From contig JAEPQZ010000017.1 in assembly GCA_016758905.1 (NCBI GenBank), positions 434,001 through 498,000 of the forward strand: a stretch of DNA of 64,000 nt, read 5' to 3'. The DNA is from Umbelopsis isabellina. Its lineage: Eukaryota; Mucoromycota; Umbelopsidomycetes; Umbelopsidales; Umbelopsidaceae. This document shows positions 47,068-59,356 of the stretch, piece by piece. Numbering within the stretch: position 1 is the first letter of the stretch; the number at the start of each line of letters is the position of its first letter. The notes under the pieces were generated by a model. That model did not search any database, was not told the DNA's origin, and saw only the letters and a program-made list of their open reading frames with translations. The position numbers were made by a program, and so were the translations under genes.

Positions 47068-47688
47068 TTATTCACATTCTTCTTTCATTTTGGAGTGATC
47101 CCAATCACCAGACTTGCCTCCAGTCTTGGATATCACCTTGATGCCCATAATTTCCATACCATGACCAGCTGCTTTACACATATCAAAGACGGTTAAAAGA
47201 GCAACATTGACAGCAGTCAGGGCTTCCATTTCAACACCAGTGTTCCCACGGCACTCAACCAAGGATGTACAATCGACGCTGTGAGATGTGCTGTTGAGCT
47301 TCAGGTTCACTTGTATATTGCTGAGCAAAAGAGGGTGGCATAAAGGTATCAATGTGCTTGTCATTTTGGCTGCCTGGATACCTGCAATCTGAGCCACTGT
47401 CAAGACATCGCCCTTTTTCGTAACAGTCGTCTTGCTTAACAGGTCATAAGTCGGCCGGGGCAGCATAATCTTGCCCTCGGCGCGAGCAGTACGACTGGTT
47501 ATATCTTTCTGCGTCACAGACACCATTTTGGCTTTTCCCGTATCCGGGTCAGTGTGAGTCAATTTTGGCTTTGTAGAGTATAACCGCGTCTGAGCTCGCT
47601 GAAACAGCATGCGTGGTATCGAAATTGAAGTCTGTGAGCTTTGCCAGAGGACTGGTACAGGTATCAAATTGTGGATTTTTTGGTACAT
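47068..47688 (-). CDS. MOCS1B: Molybdenum cofactor biosynthesis protein MoaC, mitochondrial
   Basis: A single frame of 206 aa. The first ~45 residues are basic with an RLYST site (MYQKIHNLIPVP...RMLFQRAQTRLYSTKPK), a typical mitochondrial presequence. The core has MVSVTQKDITSRTARAEGKI, a LIPLCHPLLLS motif and VEMEALTAVNVALLTVFDMCKA, with KTGGKSGDW at the C-end, all family marks. MoaC converts the cyclic guanosine product of MoaA into cyclic pyranopterin monophosphate (cPMP). It begins 119 nt after the MoaA stop on the same strand, the order seen in animal MOCS1 transcripts. Confidence 0.92.
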   Translation of the reverse strand: MYQKIHNLIPVPVLWQSSQTSISIPRMLFQRAQTRLYSTKPKLTHTDPDTGKAKMVSVTQKDITSRTARAEGKIMLPRPTYDLLSKTTVTKKGDVLTVAQIAGIQAAKMTSTLIPLCHPLLLSNIQVNLKLNSTSHSVDCTSLVECRGNTGVEMEALTAVNVALLTVFDMCKAAGHGMEIMGIKVISKTGGKSGDWDHSKMKEECE

Positions 47689-47706
47689 TATAAGAAGAAA
47701 ATTTAC

Positions 47707-47733
47707 AAGAAGAAGAAGAAGAAGAAGAAGAAG
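47707..47733. repeat. AAG trinucleotide microsatellite
   Basis: Nine perfect AAG units lie between the MoaA stop and the MoaC start. In one frame across the gap they would encode a serine run. Confidence 0.85.
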
Positions 47734-47807
47734 AGATTATGGTACTTTTTAAGAAAATAGATTTCATATCAATTAGCCGGCAAAAGGGGCACGTCCCAGT
47801 CGGGAAA

Positions 47808-49114
47808 TCATCCTCCAATTAAAATCATGGGTCGGTTCTTTTGAGCTGCAAGTTCAAACATGCCCGCGTGCTGCTTCTTCTTTTTCTTGACAGCCATGCC
47901 AATAATTTCACAAAGCTCTTGATCATTAGTTGACTGGCGCATATGATCCCGTAATGAAACTTCAGCCGGTCCGAACAAACACACTTTAAGATTGCCGTCT
48001 GTGGTTATGCGTAACCGATTGCAGGTGCCACAAAAGTGGTCTGACATGGACGTAATGAATCCAACCTTCCCCGCATAGCCCGGTAGCCGGTATGCCTTAG
48101 TCGTGTCGTTTGGATCATCGGTTTCCTTTTCAAATTTGCCGAAACGACTTTCAATGTCCTGGATCATCTCTTTGTAAGGAACAAGCTTCTCCACATTCCA
48201 ACGATTTCCTAAATGATATTTTGTCAGAACGCTTGCTTAAAACCTCTCGAGATATATCTGCGTACTTACCATCAAACGGCATGTATTCAATGAATCTCAC
48301 TGTTAATGGAAGGTCCTTGGTCAGGGCAACAAAGTTAGATACCTCGCGGTCGTTGATACCACGAATGACAACGCAATTGATCTTCACAGAGGGCATGCCG
48401 AGGTCCAATGCCTGGTGCACTGACTCCAACACCCGTTCGAACCCTTTCCGCCGAGTTATCATCTCGAACATGTCTTTGTCTAAGGTATCTAAGCTGACAT
48501 TGAGGGAGTCCATACCAGCGTCTACGAGTTTTGGCAGCTTTCGTTTCAGAGCTATTCCATTGGAGGTCATACCCAGGTTGATTAAGCCATGTTGCTTGAG
48601 CTCCCCAATGCCTTGCACCAATTCAATGATATCCGGCCGAACCGTCGGTTCTCCTCCTGTGAGACGGATCTTTGTCACACCTTCAGACACAAAAAGTCTT
48701 GCGAGCCGTAATATTTCGTCCGTACTCAAAAGTTTATCGCTTGCAGACAATTGAACACCTTCAGCAGGCATGCAATATGTACCTGTGGCAAAGTCAGATT
48801 GTGCATATAATTGACAAAACGTACAGAACAGGCTTACATCGCAAGTTACACTTTTCTGTTATGGATATGCGCAAGTAGTTATGCTGCCGGCTAAACGTAT
48901 CTGTCAGAAAGTTGGAAAATGGCCGGTTTGCATCGATTTCGTCAATCTTCTCCTGTGGGGTAAAACAGTCAGATCTCAATTCTTCACTTGGACTTGAGGT
49001 GTGCTCACTTACTCTCGCTGAATGAGATATCGCTGCTGCTGCAGCTGAGTGATTGAGTCGTACGCCATTTCTGGCTATTAGATTCGGCACTCTGCACTGT
49101 GCGTGTTTAAGCAT
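47808..49114 (-). CDS. MOCS1A: GTP 3',8-cyclase MoaA, mitochondrial
   Basis: Main exons 48838-49114, 48270-48782 and 47808-48208 give 396 aa. The radical-SAM cluster motif is CNLRCTYCMP. The C-terminal cluster is CGTCNRLR with a third Cys in LKVCLF, and the protein ends in the double glycine needed for activity. MoaA turns GTP into 3',8-cH2GTP, the first step to molybdopterin. The N-terminus is Arg/Ala-rich and acid-poor, as a mitochondrial presequence. Within exon 1 a 60-nt stop-free stretch (bounded by gtaagtgagc and cccacag) looks like an intron of whole codons, so a 376-aa form is possible. An ATG at 49180 would add 22 residues. Its clusters fit the presence of NFU1 and BOL3 in this window. 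Confidence 0.93.
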
Positions 49115-49242
49115 AACCTTTGAAGTCGGCGTTTCGGGAGGAAGAAGATATGCTGCCGAAATGGCCGTCACAAACGTCAAGCGCTTTTTTTATTGAAGTT
49201 GAGGCAATTTACATTGCTTCATTGCGCCGTCATTCATTACGC

Positions 49243-52200
49243 ATGTCCGAATCGAACGAGGAAGAACGTAGACTTAAGAGCGATGTCCAAAAAACATATG
49301 GCTCGTATGCCTCTCCTCGTCTGCATTCCTCGTCTAGAAGATCGTGGCGGCAGACTCCGTCGGGCTATTCATCTCGAGCTACTTCAGACACCGAGGACGT
49401 GGAATCCGATAATGGACCGCCGCGCCATAAACGACCGGCAATAAGCTCATTATCGAGCTTCATGAAAAAGAGGCACTCAGATACACCCAATTTAGTGCTT
49501 CCAGCCTTGGATCCAAGGTATTGGGCGTTCGATAAATTGCCTAAAACCAGCAACAATAACTAATTTCCACCTCAGTGCAGAGGAAGTCAGAGAATCTATG
49601 AACATCAAGCGGTCTTTAGAGCAGATGCTTTTTGGTAAATCTCACCAAGTGAATTTGAGCACTGTACGTACCAAATATCGCTTGAGTCGCAAGAAAGCCA
49701 GGTACTATTAAATGTCCAATAGTAGCATCAACTCCGATAGGCATTATTCATTCAATATCTTAAAACCACAGAGATGAGCGACTGGACACATACTCTTACT
49801 ACGATCGCTTATTGCTATATTGTGGTGACTATCTCAAGGGCTTAGCGAGATTGACACAAAATAATAACACTATTGTACTATTTGTAAGTTTACCTGCATT
49901 TGACGCCAACGGCCGCCGATCGTCTGATTCTTATTTACGCAAACGTTAAACCCTGCTTCTCCATTCCAAGGTCTATTTGGATTTGCTTGTCGATATTCTC
50001 TTCTGTTTGGCTTATTTGGTTGAATTAAAGCAAGAGAAAGACGTTGGCCTGGATCCGCCCTGGTTGTACAAATATAGAGCAAAGGATTTATGGTAAGGTT
50101 TGCTTATTGCACATTAACGCCAGAGTCGGGAATCTCAATTGTGTGTCCGGTTTAGGGTATTTTGTCAATTACTTAGCTTCTGGGATGTTGGAAGTTACTT
50201 GATACGTATGTTTTTTCATTCTAAATGATGTACTCGGTTCCTTTGTTCTCACATACGCTTTAGGTTTTATACTGGTTGGGGACATACGAACAATTTTGTT
50301 CAGCGGCAGAACGATAGTTGAAATCTTGACCACACTACCATTTTTTGTATCCATATTTTTGACGAATGGTCAATATATATACAGTGAGCAGCAACATCTT
50401 GTTTATACGTATCTATCTATACTCCCCATCTAACGTCATATAGTTCCATACTTTCTTAGAAGCTGGGTGCTACTGCTACGGATAAAGAGTGCTATGAATA
50501 TACGTATGAATCTACAGATGACAGGTATGAAAATTCTACTGATCATACAGTCAGTATGCCTGTAGTAACAATTTTACAGACAAGCCGTTCCATCCACTTA
50601 AACGCAAATTGATCGAACTGATCGGGACAATGATCGTCATTGTATTTAACGGCGTGTCCGCCTTTCAATACAGCGAGGTTACATTTGGCAATCAAAATTT
50701 GTCACTTCTGGATACCCTGTAAGTGCAGCATGCTCAATCATGACTTCGGCCAACATTACTGACGTATCATTCCAGTTACTTTGTAATGGTTGCTATGTCA
50801 ACTGTCGGATTTGGAGATATAACGCCACAGACAGAAGCTGGCCGATGTGTTATCATTGGGCTTATTGTATGTTCTGTCGCTGCTCTTCCCAGTTTAGTGG
50901 CCGGTGTATTAGATACGCTACGGAAACAACAAGGTCCGATATCAAAACATTAAAAGGCGTGATTGTGCATATTTGATTTAACATGTCGTCGTTTCCAGCT
51001 GGCGGCGGCCACTTCATACCTGACGGATACCCATTCATTCTTCTTGTCGGGTCCTATACCGCAGAGCAAGCATCCGATTTTTTGGGAGCATTTTTCTCCA
51101 TGGTAAATTAAACAAGGGTTCATGAGCTTGTCAAGCTAGCAATATTAATGAGATCGTCTTTCATAGGGCGAGGCTCATCTAAGTGTAGTTTTCCTTGACA
51201 CGAAACCGCCATCTGATGAAATGAAAGCCATGGAAAGAAACTCCATGTGGGGTCATCGAACTCGATTCCTTCAAGGGTCAGCAATGGTAGGTGAAGAGAC
51301 GTCTTTGAAACGACAATTATCAAACGTATGATTAAACAAATATGATTACCATCGCAGAATGAGAAGGATTTACAACGAGCTGTAAGTTTCATTACATTTG
51401 CAAAAAAAGAAAAATGTCTTGCGTTGGATTTCTCATTGTTCTTCATATATGCTCAATTTTAATAATTGGACCTGCAGCAAGCACGATATGCGATGGCAAT
51501 CTTCACCGTATCTGGTAAATTTAAGCCTCATTGGATGAACCGTGCATAAGACCAATAGTAACACAACAATCTCTAGATTGCAATGCAATAGATCCACTCA
51601 AGGAAGATGAAAGGAATACAACTAGATTATGGTCATTATACTGCTACACCGCAGACCACAACATACCTTTATATGCCTGCAACTTGTCACCATCTACTGC
51701 GATTTACCAAAAAGTGGCAACCGAAGTTATTTGTATTAGGGAGTTCAAGCATTATCTACTTGCGTTGAATGTACGCTGCCGTGGTGCGTCAACGCTTATA
51801 ACCAATCTTTTACACCAAAGGCAGCCTTTTAATGAATATAATGAGCCCTGGCAAGCACAGTTTGACGATGGTGCTAGCAACGAGATATACACCACTCCAC
51901 CAGCTCCATGTATGGTTGGCCTTACTTTTACACAAGCCACTTGGCTAGTATTTAAAGAATGTCAAGTCATTCTTATTGCTGTAAAGACGTTCGACATAAT
52001 GAAAGACAGCTATGAGATTGTGCTCAATCCCAGACAGTATGTCTTGAAGGAGACTGATCTATGCGTATACATTGCGGAAAGTATCAAGGAAGTTAGAGAT
52101 GTGAACAATCTGGTAAGTTCCTTTATACTATCACGCAAGTTTCCACACACCAGAACTGATTCTGTTTCTTCAAGTCGCATACATTTGTCAAAAAATCTAT

Positions 52201-53473
52201 CGACGCTCTCGAGAAAGCCATACCTGCATCACCTTTGCCTCCAATTACGCTTTCACCGACTAACTCGTCTCAGCAACCGGGAAGTACATCTGCTGAGCTG
52301 ACTAAAAAGCAAAACTATCGCGTGTCTAAATTGGTGTCAAGAAAACACGCTTTGCTCACCTGTAAGCGTTTATCGACTATCTCCTTTGAGTCTGATGCGT
52401 TATCAGGATCATCAGCTGTTAGTGAAAATCGAATCACATCATGTTATATGCTTGAAACTCCCGCCAAGTTCGAAGATATGCTCATCTCCAACGCTGAGCA
52501 CATGCGATCTCATGTTGTTGTGTGTTTGCACCGTGAAATGCCAAATCTATTCAGGTTCATTCAAAATTTACGGTCACCTAATATTCCTAAACATGAGCTG
52601 CAGGATATCGTCATTATGGGCATGAGTCGGCCACGCACTAGAGTCTATGAGTTGATCAATATCTTCCCTCGGGTTCATTTTATGATTGTAAGTAGAATGA
52701 CTGCCCATTCTATCTAAAGTAATTGACAATAACACTTTGCTGTAAGGGAAACTGCCGTCACCCAGACGATCTTTTAAGAGCGGGCATCAAATGGGCACGG
52801 CAAGTTGTAATTATGAGCGAAAGAGATATACCTGAGCAGTTTGGGGAAACAAATCCAGACAGTGCTGCGATGTAAGATATGAACCGCATATTAAATAGTA
52901 TATTTGGCATGTTAACTAATTGGTTTTCTGGGTTGCAGTATGACAAGCCATGTTGTTGATCTGTTACTACAACGACGTCCACCCTCCTCGTATACCATTG
53001 TCAATTTGACAGAAAAGTCAAACATTCGATATATGCATCTTCTTCAGGAACGGGAGCTTAATTATGATGTAGTGGATTCATCAGCCTTTGCGGCTGGCGA
53101 TGTTATGGTTGAAAACCATTTAAGTCTGGTCCTTTTGAGCCAAGTATTTTTTCAACCAGACATAGTGGCTATTGTCAAAACACTTTGCGGCATGGGTGAT
53201 GTATCCTCGGAGAACCCACAAGACACTCCTTACATGCAATGCATCAAGATACCTGACGAATTTATCAACAAATCGTTTGCCGAGCTGTTTGAGTCTTTAC
53301 TCTTGCGACAGGGCGTGCTCGCTTTGGGAATCCTTCGAGCTCCTGACCAAGACTTTGGCAACGATTTACCCTTTGTATATACTAATCCAGTACCATCTCT
53401 TATCCTACGGCAGACCGACAATATATATATCCTCACGGCTGCCAAACCATGTCCAGTCGAGACAACTTCGTAG
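49243..53473 (+). CDS. BK/Slo-type calcium-activated potassium channel
   Basis: About 17 exons encode roughly 1,100 aa. The N-terminal ~100 residues are Ser/Arg-rich and cytosolic. S1 is VYLDLLVDILFCLAYLVEL, and S3-S4 run through TLPFFVSIFLTNGQYIY to PYFLRSWVLLLRIKSAM, which carries the Arg/Lys voltage sensor. The pore filter is STVGFGDITP. Two RCK gating-ring domains follow (PFILLVGSYTAEQ... and SHVVVCLHREMPNLFRF...DIVIMGMS). Slo channels open by voltage and Ca2+ and let K+ out of the cell. The poly-Asp calcium bowl in RCK2 is missing; the aligned stretch reads QERELNYDVVDSS. It is divergent from MoaA and convergent with the cupredoxin gene. Confidence 0.92.
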
Positions 53474-53564
53474 ATCATCCAACTTTTATTCGTTATTTTT
53501 AAATAGAATACATGAAGGATATTATTAAATTACATATATATGACAGTTAATTTATTCTTGCTGC

Positions 53565-54638
53565 TTAGCCTTCACTACCACCCGTTTCAGGCTCGTCGAC
53601 TTGGTAAAAGATGGACATGCCATTCATCAAGTGGCTAGCGACATGGCAATGGAATAGCCATTGACCGGCATTGTCCGGAACCATGTCAAGTACCTCAAAC
53701 GTCGAGGGCAGCAAGTCAACTACATCGACACGATGTCCATGCTTGAGTAATGTTCCACCGTGCCAGTGCGCGGTATGTGAATCTTCGGTCGTTATGCCCA
53801 TAGCCAGCACGTACCAACGTACATTCGAGCCGTACGGCAGATGGATTCCAGGATTGTTATTGAAAACAAACCCGTTTATATGATACATTCTGTTTGACTC
53901 CACAAAGCTTTCATCATCTACCAATTCCTTCAATTTATCTTCGCTAATGCCAGCGGCTTTGGCAGATTCCATAAAGTATTTTGATCTGGTTTCTTCAGTA
54001 GTCATCATCAAAGTAAAGATCTCTCGATCGATGCCAGAAGGGTAGGCATTTGGAGTGCCCGAGAGCATTCCGGGTTTATAAACAACGAGGGGACCAATAA
54101 GGCCAGAGTTCATATCTTGTATAGGATCCGTCAACGATCGGTAGGCCCAAAGGGTCGACGACACATTGCCCATGGCTTGGTCATCCAGGCTATCGACGTC
54201 CCAAACATATATGTGACCTTTTCCTGGCTCAATGGCTTCAAAATGTGGTATTTTGGAATTTTCTTTTGGTACACTTGGGTGCAGGTTACAAGGTTTGCTA
54301 GCATTGTTATAAAAGTGGATGCGGACCTGGTCACCCATCTCAGCTCGAATTAAGGGCCCGAGAAGTCCAAATGAGGCATCCGGAGTCATCATAGTCGAGA
54401 AGCTTGAGTCTGTGTATTTTCTGTACACAGCTTTTCGATAAGTTGAACCTAGTCTATCTTTCTTTCGAACGGTGTATTCGGCGGCGGGAGATTCCGCCAA
54501 TGGTTTATCATTGTATTTGTCAAAGTGGGCTGGTGCGTAATCCCAGTCAACGTCTATGGCTGCAATGTAGTACTTTCGAACCACAGCATTAGCTTCCAGC
54601 AACAGGAAGAGGTATAGTGAAAGAAGAGCTTTCCACAT
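53565..54638 (-). CDS. Ceruloplasmin/hephaestin-like two-cupredoxin protein with a degenerate trinuclear site
   Basis: A single 357-aa exon with a signal peptide of about 18 residues (MWKALLSLYLFLLLEANA). Domain 1 has the ceruloplasmin marks GLLGPLIRAEMGDQVRIHF and SGLIGPLVV. Domain 2 has the copper motifs HTAHWHG (288-294) and HCHVASHLMNGM (330-341), enough for a type 1 copper. Ceruloplasmin also needs two His pairs in domain 1 (HSH and YHSH). Here they read HPS (120-122) and YRSL (166-169), so three of those four ligands are lost. A ferroxidase working through a normal trinuclear centre is unlikely; a copper carrier or electron transfer protein is possible. It is intronless, unlike its neighbours. 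Confidence 0.85.
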   Translation of the reverse strand: MWKALLSLYLFLLLEANAVVRKYYIAAIDVDWDYAPAHFDKYNDKPLAESPAAEYTVRKKDRLGSTYRKAVYRKYTDSSFSTMMTPDASFGLLGPLIRAEMGDQVRIHFYNNASKPCNLHPSVPKENSKIPHFEAIEPGKGHIYVWDVDSLDDQAMGNVSSTLWAYRSLTDPIQDMNSGLIGPLVVYKPGMLSGTPNAYPSGIDREIFTLMMTTEETRSKYFMESAKAAGISEDKLKELVDDESFVESNRMYHINGFVFNNNPGIHLPYGSNVRWYVLAMGITTEDSHTAHWHGGTLLKHGHRVDVVDLLPSTFEVLDMVPDNAGQWLFHCHVASHLMNGMSIFYQVDEPETGGSEG

Positions 54639-54830
54639 TGCGGAGCAGCATCAAAGAACAGCAGTTCAAAACCTCTGAACAAAGGGTTGCATAGACGGGT
54701 GCCAATTCACCGTACGACTTTGTTCGGACTGCCTGTGTGACAAGCTTAAGCTGGGACAAGCCACTCGAATTTTCGAATTCAAAAGTCTGTGGAGAGCTGC
54801 CTTTCAAAAGTCAAAAAGCTCTGCATTGCT

Positions 54831-57800
54831 ATGAACTTGGAGAAGGATGCGTTCGCTGGCCTGGTGACCAGCATGGTGTTCTTGACCGACTCCATATTGT
54901 TGGTTGGCCAAGGTCCATGGCTCAAGTTTTTCGACGTGCGCACAGGCATTCTTCTCGAGAAATCTCTTGTGTTGCCGTCAAATAGAATTCACCGTCTTGT
55001 TATAGGTATGTGTGCAAGCATATTTCTTTACAACAGAACGAGTCATTAATCATTACCACAGAACCAGTCACGAAATGTGCTGTAGGTAGTGGGATCCAGA
55101 CTAGTAGAATTCTAGCGTACGGAGCAAAATATCTTGCACAATTGGAGATTGAATACGAAGTCAGCGATGAAGAACGTGGATTGGATCACAAGAAGGTTGA
55201 TGGCGCAGAAAGAGTGTGTGTGAAGAACATGGAGAGATATGGGCCGTTCAAAGATTGGATACAGGACGCACAATGGATATTCGAGGTTCGTAATCAGCAT
55301 ATCTGTCTCCCCTGTAGATCAGACAATATTGACATGTGTTTTGTTGTAATCAGAATGAAACACGCCAGCAACCGGCTAAAGAAATCGCAATCGCTTTTGC
55401 TCATAACTATGTCGAGATATACGATATAACAACTGGTACACCGACGAAAAATTGGTATATTCAGTGCGAGGAACAGTGTATTCTGTAAGACATCTCCTTT
55501 TTGAAAAGTTTGGGTCTGACCACTTTTGCTGACATATCATCGCAAAGTTATTCTGCTCGATTTTTTGGACATACTAGGGAAACGTTGGTTCTCGGCGCTG
55601 GAACAGTGTTCAATGAAGTTCATGTCTGGAAGGTTATGGAGAAAAACGAAGAAGGATTTGCGCCAGTGCATCACAGACTGGTTGGACACGACGGTGTTAT
55701 TTTCGGCATAAGATTTGACGATGATGGCCAGTTCCTCGTTAGTGTATCGGACGATCGTACCATGCGTATCTGGAGTCTCAAAAATGACCAAAGGTAACGT
55801 CTTTAGATATTGAATCCTTATATGTGCTGCTATACCAAAGTGCTCACGGTCATTACATGACCATAGAAAATGCCATGTCATATTCGGACACACAGCCCGT
55901 ATCTGGGATTGTCACATTGTGAATCGATATCTTGTGAGCGTGTCTGAGGACACTACCTGTCGTGTTTGGAACAACCCGTATTTGGTACAGGATGAAGAGG
56001 GAGGTGCAGAAGCTTCAATGGATTGCCTTGCTTGCTGGGAAGGACACACTGGCAAAAATGTTTGGAGTTGCGCAGTGAGCCCTAACAAGCAGCTTGTTGC
56101 AACTGGTGGCCAAGATTCTGGTGTACGCCTTTGGTCATTAAAATCCATCCAAGAAAATCATATTGGTGTGTATCATTTCTGCTGAGACTTTGTATCTACC
56201 GCGACCGACATTAATGAATTGATAACAGAATCTGATGCCGACTTGACCATGACTGACTTGCCCGAATTGACTACCTATTCTCCACCCATGGAAAAGCCTA
56301 ATGAATTCATTCGAAACTTTGTTCTTGTCGATTATGATCAATTTGCCGTTTTTACAAATCTTGGCTACTTGCTGCGATATGATAACACAAACGGTCAATG
56401 GACCAAATTGTTGCAAGATGATGATTTCCGCAACTATGCAATCATGAAGGCTTGCACCAGTGGCAAATTAATCGTGTCTGGCAATTTGCAAGGTCGTATA
56501 TCCATTGCTCATGCCAACTCTGAATTTCAGGTAAGAGTTCTTGATCGAATGGCTTCGGAGACGTCTCATTATGCTAAGTAGATCACTTTACAGCCAATGA
56601 AAATCAAACTTTGCGAATGCAAAATCCTAAATATCTTTGTGTCTGAATCAAAAGGTAATTCCGAGCTGATTTGCATACGATTTATGATAGATATTAACGT
56701 TGTCTTTCTAGTTGCTGGTGTGTTCTATATTGTTACTCTTGGAGTAGAAGGGGAGATGTTTTTGCATCAGTTGGATCGCAGACATACAGTTGAGCCAGAA
56801 ATCAAATTATTACATCGACTGCAGCCATCAAACTTGAAAACTACCGTAATATGCACAGCGATATGCGAAGATTACAACTTGTTGGTTTGCGGCTCACGGG
56901 AATCGGCTCTCTTAATATATAGAATCCCTGCCTTAGCTAGCCAAGCTACAGACAATGATCCAGTCAGTCCTGTAGTACAATTGAGAAGAACCCACGGTCG
57001 TCAAGCAGTTTCTTCAGTCACCTTGCAAAGTCTCCCTGAAACAACTGCGCACGGCCCTGGACTGACCTTGATTACAACTGGCAGAGATGGCTGTTACACT
57101 GAATATCGTTTGACCAACATCAACACTTCTGGAGATCACGAAAGTAGTCTTGACATGAATGCTGATGAGATGGACGTGATAGACGATCACAACTCTGAAG
57201 AACATCAAATTTCCGAACAACAACATATTGTCATCGAAAAAGTATATAAAAATAGAGTGACAAAAGGATGGGCAGAAGGAGCCATGTATATGGATGGCCA
57301 ATTGTACATTTTGGGATTCTATCGAAAACGCTTCATAGTATTCAATGTAGCAAAGGGATACGAGATGCTCTCCATCGCTTGCGGCGGTGCTCATCGTACT
57401 TGGCATTTCATCAACCAAGATGCAAAATTAGCCAGATGTACGTTTGCTTTTTTCCGGAGAAACAAGGTCAATGCGTTATACAGAAAAGCATCCACTAGCA
57501 AGGAAGTATTCGAAGAAAGTATACAAGTGAGTTTTATTTTTTGGCATATCAGCAATCGAAAATATGATCAATATCTGACATACACGACATTAGAGCAACT
57601 TCCATGGCAGAGACGTTCGAGCCATTAAATTTGCTGGCAAAGCTGTCGCACTCAAAGAGTCTTTTAAGCAATTACCGCTTATAGTTGCCACTGGTGCGGA
57701 AGATACCCTACTTCGCTTGAGTCAATGTAAGAACTTATCCTAGTCCTTGTCACTGATATCAACAATTGTTACTGAAAACAGCAACTAAATGATTTGAATA

Positions 57801-59160
57801 GATGTTTCTGGACAGCATGAAGGCAAAATTGTTAATTTGCGAACAGTTCGGAAACACAGTTCCGTAATCAAGAGCATCAATTGGTCGATAGGACGAGAAA
57901 CGCTGCTCTTTACCAGCGGAGCAAGCGAGGAATTGAGGTGCTGGAAAGTGGATTCCCATCCTCCTCAAGGAATACCAGCTTCCGCTTTCGATCCTAGCCG
58001 ACATCTCCTTGATATTTCTTGTCTAGAATGGGCTGCCAGTCCCATGGTCAGGTAAGCAAATTTACTTTATAACGCGATGTTGAAAACTCATTATTGACTG
58101 ATCATCATGTTGCAGTGATATTAAAGAAACTCGTATCATGGATACTTCTGCATTCCCTATCGACGCTTCACGGGGACTTCATATACTTGCTGCTGCGTAC
58201 TCCGACTCCACTACAAGGGTATGTATAATGAGCAAGTAGACTTTAGATATATAAGTGACTAATGGTCATCTACCTCGATTGTTTAGCTTTGGCTGTTTGA
58301 TGAAACTGCTAAAAAATTTTTCTTGGTTGCCGACGGCATCTGGCATATGAAGTGCTTGTTACAGATCACTCACTTTTTGGTTCCAGGTAAATACCATGTT
58401 ACTGACTCTTAGTTTGAATGCTGAAAAGATATCTAAAACGGATTACAGATCGACCTGGAGGTGAAGGCGTTGTTATTGTAACAACTGCTACAGATGGCAA
58501 ATTAGCTTTCTGGGATGCTACAAGAGTGATCAGTGACTTTATTAATTCCTACAAAACTGGAACGGTTCCTAGTCACTCGAAACTTCCAACCCCGTTCTAT
58601 CATTATCAAGCTCATCTTTCAGGAGTCAATGCACTTGATATTCAGTCACTAGATGGTAAGCGTCGTTTATATTTTTGTGTGTCTAGAAGGAACGTACCGC
58701 TTACTGCTTGCTTCATAGACGGCAGTCTCATAGTTGCATCTGGAGGTGAAGACAATGCGTTGGCTGTGAATTGGATAAGCATAACCTATAGCGACCACCA
58801 AAGTCCTCAGGCATCTGTAAATGCCAAGGGTGATATTGCGAAAATAGCCAGTGCACATGCTTCCTCGGTTACAGGTGTTCATATTGTTGGCAAGCTCATC
58901 CTGACCGTTTCAACGGACCAGCGCTTAAACGTCTGGGAAGTTAATACCGACCAAGGTCTGACCATATCGATGCACGATGCTTATTACATAGACGTACCGG
59001 ATCCCTCGGCCATGGACCTCATCATACAAAAGTAAGGCACATTATCAATCTATTTTCATTTTTTTAAGCTCAAACTAATACATGGTGTTTTAGTGGCATT
59101 CTGTATGTGGGAATTGCCGGTATCGGATTCCAGTTGCTGAAAACTAGAATCAGCACTTAG
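54831..59160 (+). CDS. RTT10: WDR6/Rtt10-type WD40 protein
   Basis: Many exons (first 54831-55005, last ending 59160) encode about 1,000 aa. The family pattern is clear: LLVGQGPWLKFFDV at the N-terminus, then GAGTVFNEVHVW, LVGHDGVIFGI with VSVSDDRTMRIW, RYLVSVSEDTTCRVW and ATGGQDSGVRLW, and a C-terminal part with GEDNALAVNW and VSTDQRLNVWEV. WDR6 and yeast Rtt10/Trm734 form a propeller pair that helps Trm7/FTSJ1 add the 2'-O-methyl group at tRNA position 34. An earlier in-frame ATG at 54789 is possible. It is divergent from the cupredoxin gene with 192 nt between starts. Confidence 0.9.
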
Positions 59161-59356
59161 CCTCGACGGCGCCTTTGTACAATAGATGATAAAAGTTGAT
59201 GATTTCATTCAAGATAGAGATTTATACCGAGATTTACACCAGGAAAGAAATTTAAAAAAAGTAAAAATCGAGATATTTTTTTATACAAAAGATGTGCGTC
59301 TATAGGTTATCTTTACAAAATGTGGAGATGTGGTAGTCATTAAGCGCGAAATGAGT

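Noticed and set aside
50850-50880. Possible intron after GLI in the BK pore exon
   Set aside because: Reading straight through gives the expected S6 pattern (ALPSLVAGVLDTLRKQQ), so no intron is used.
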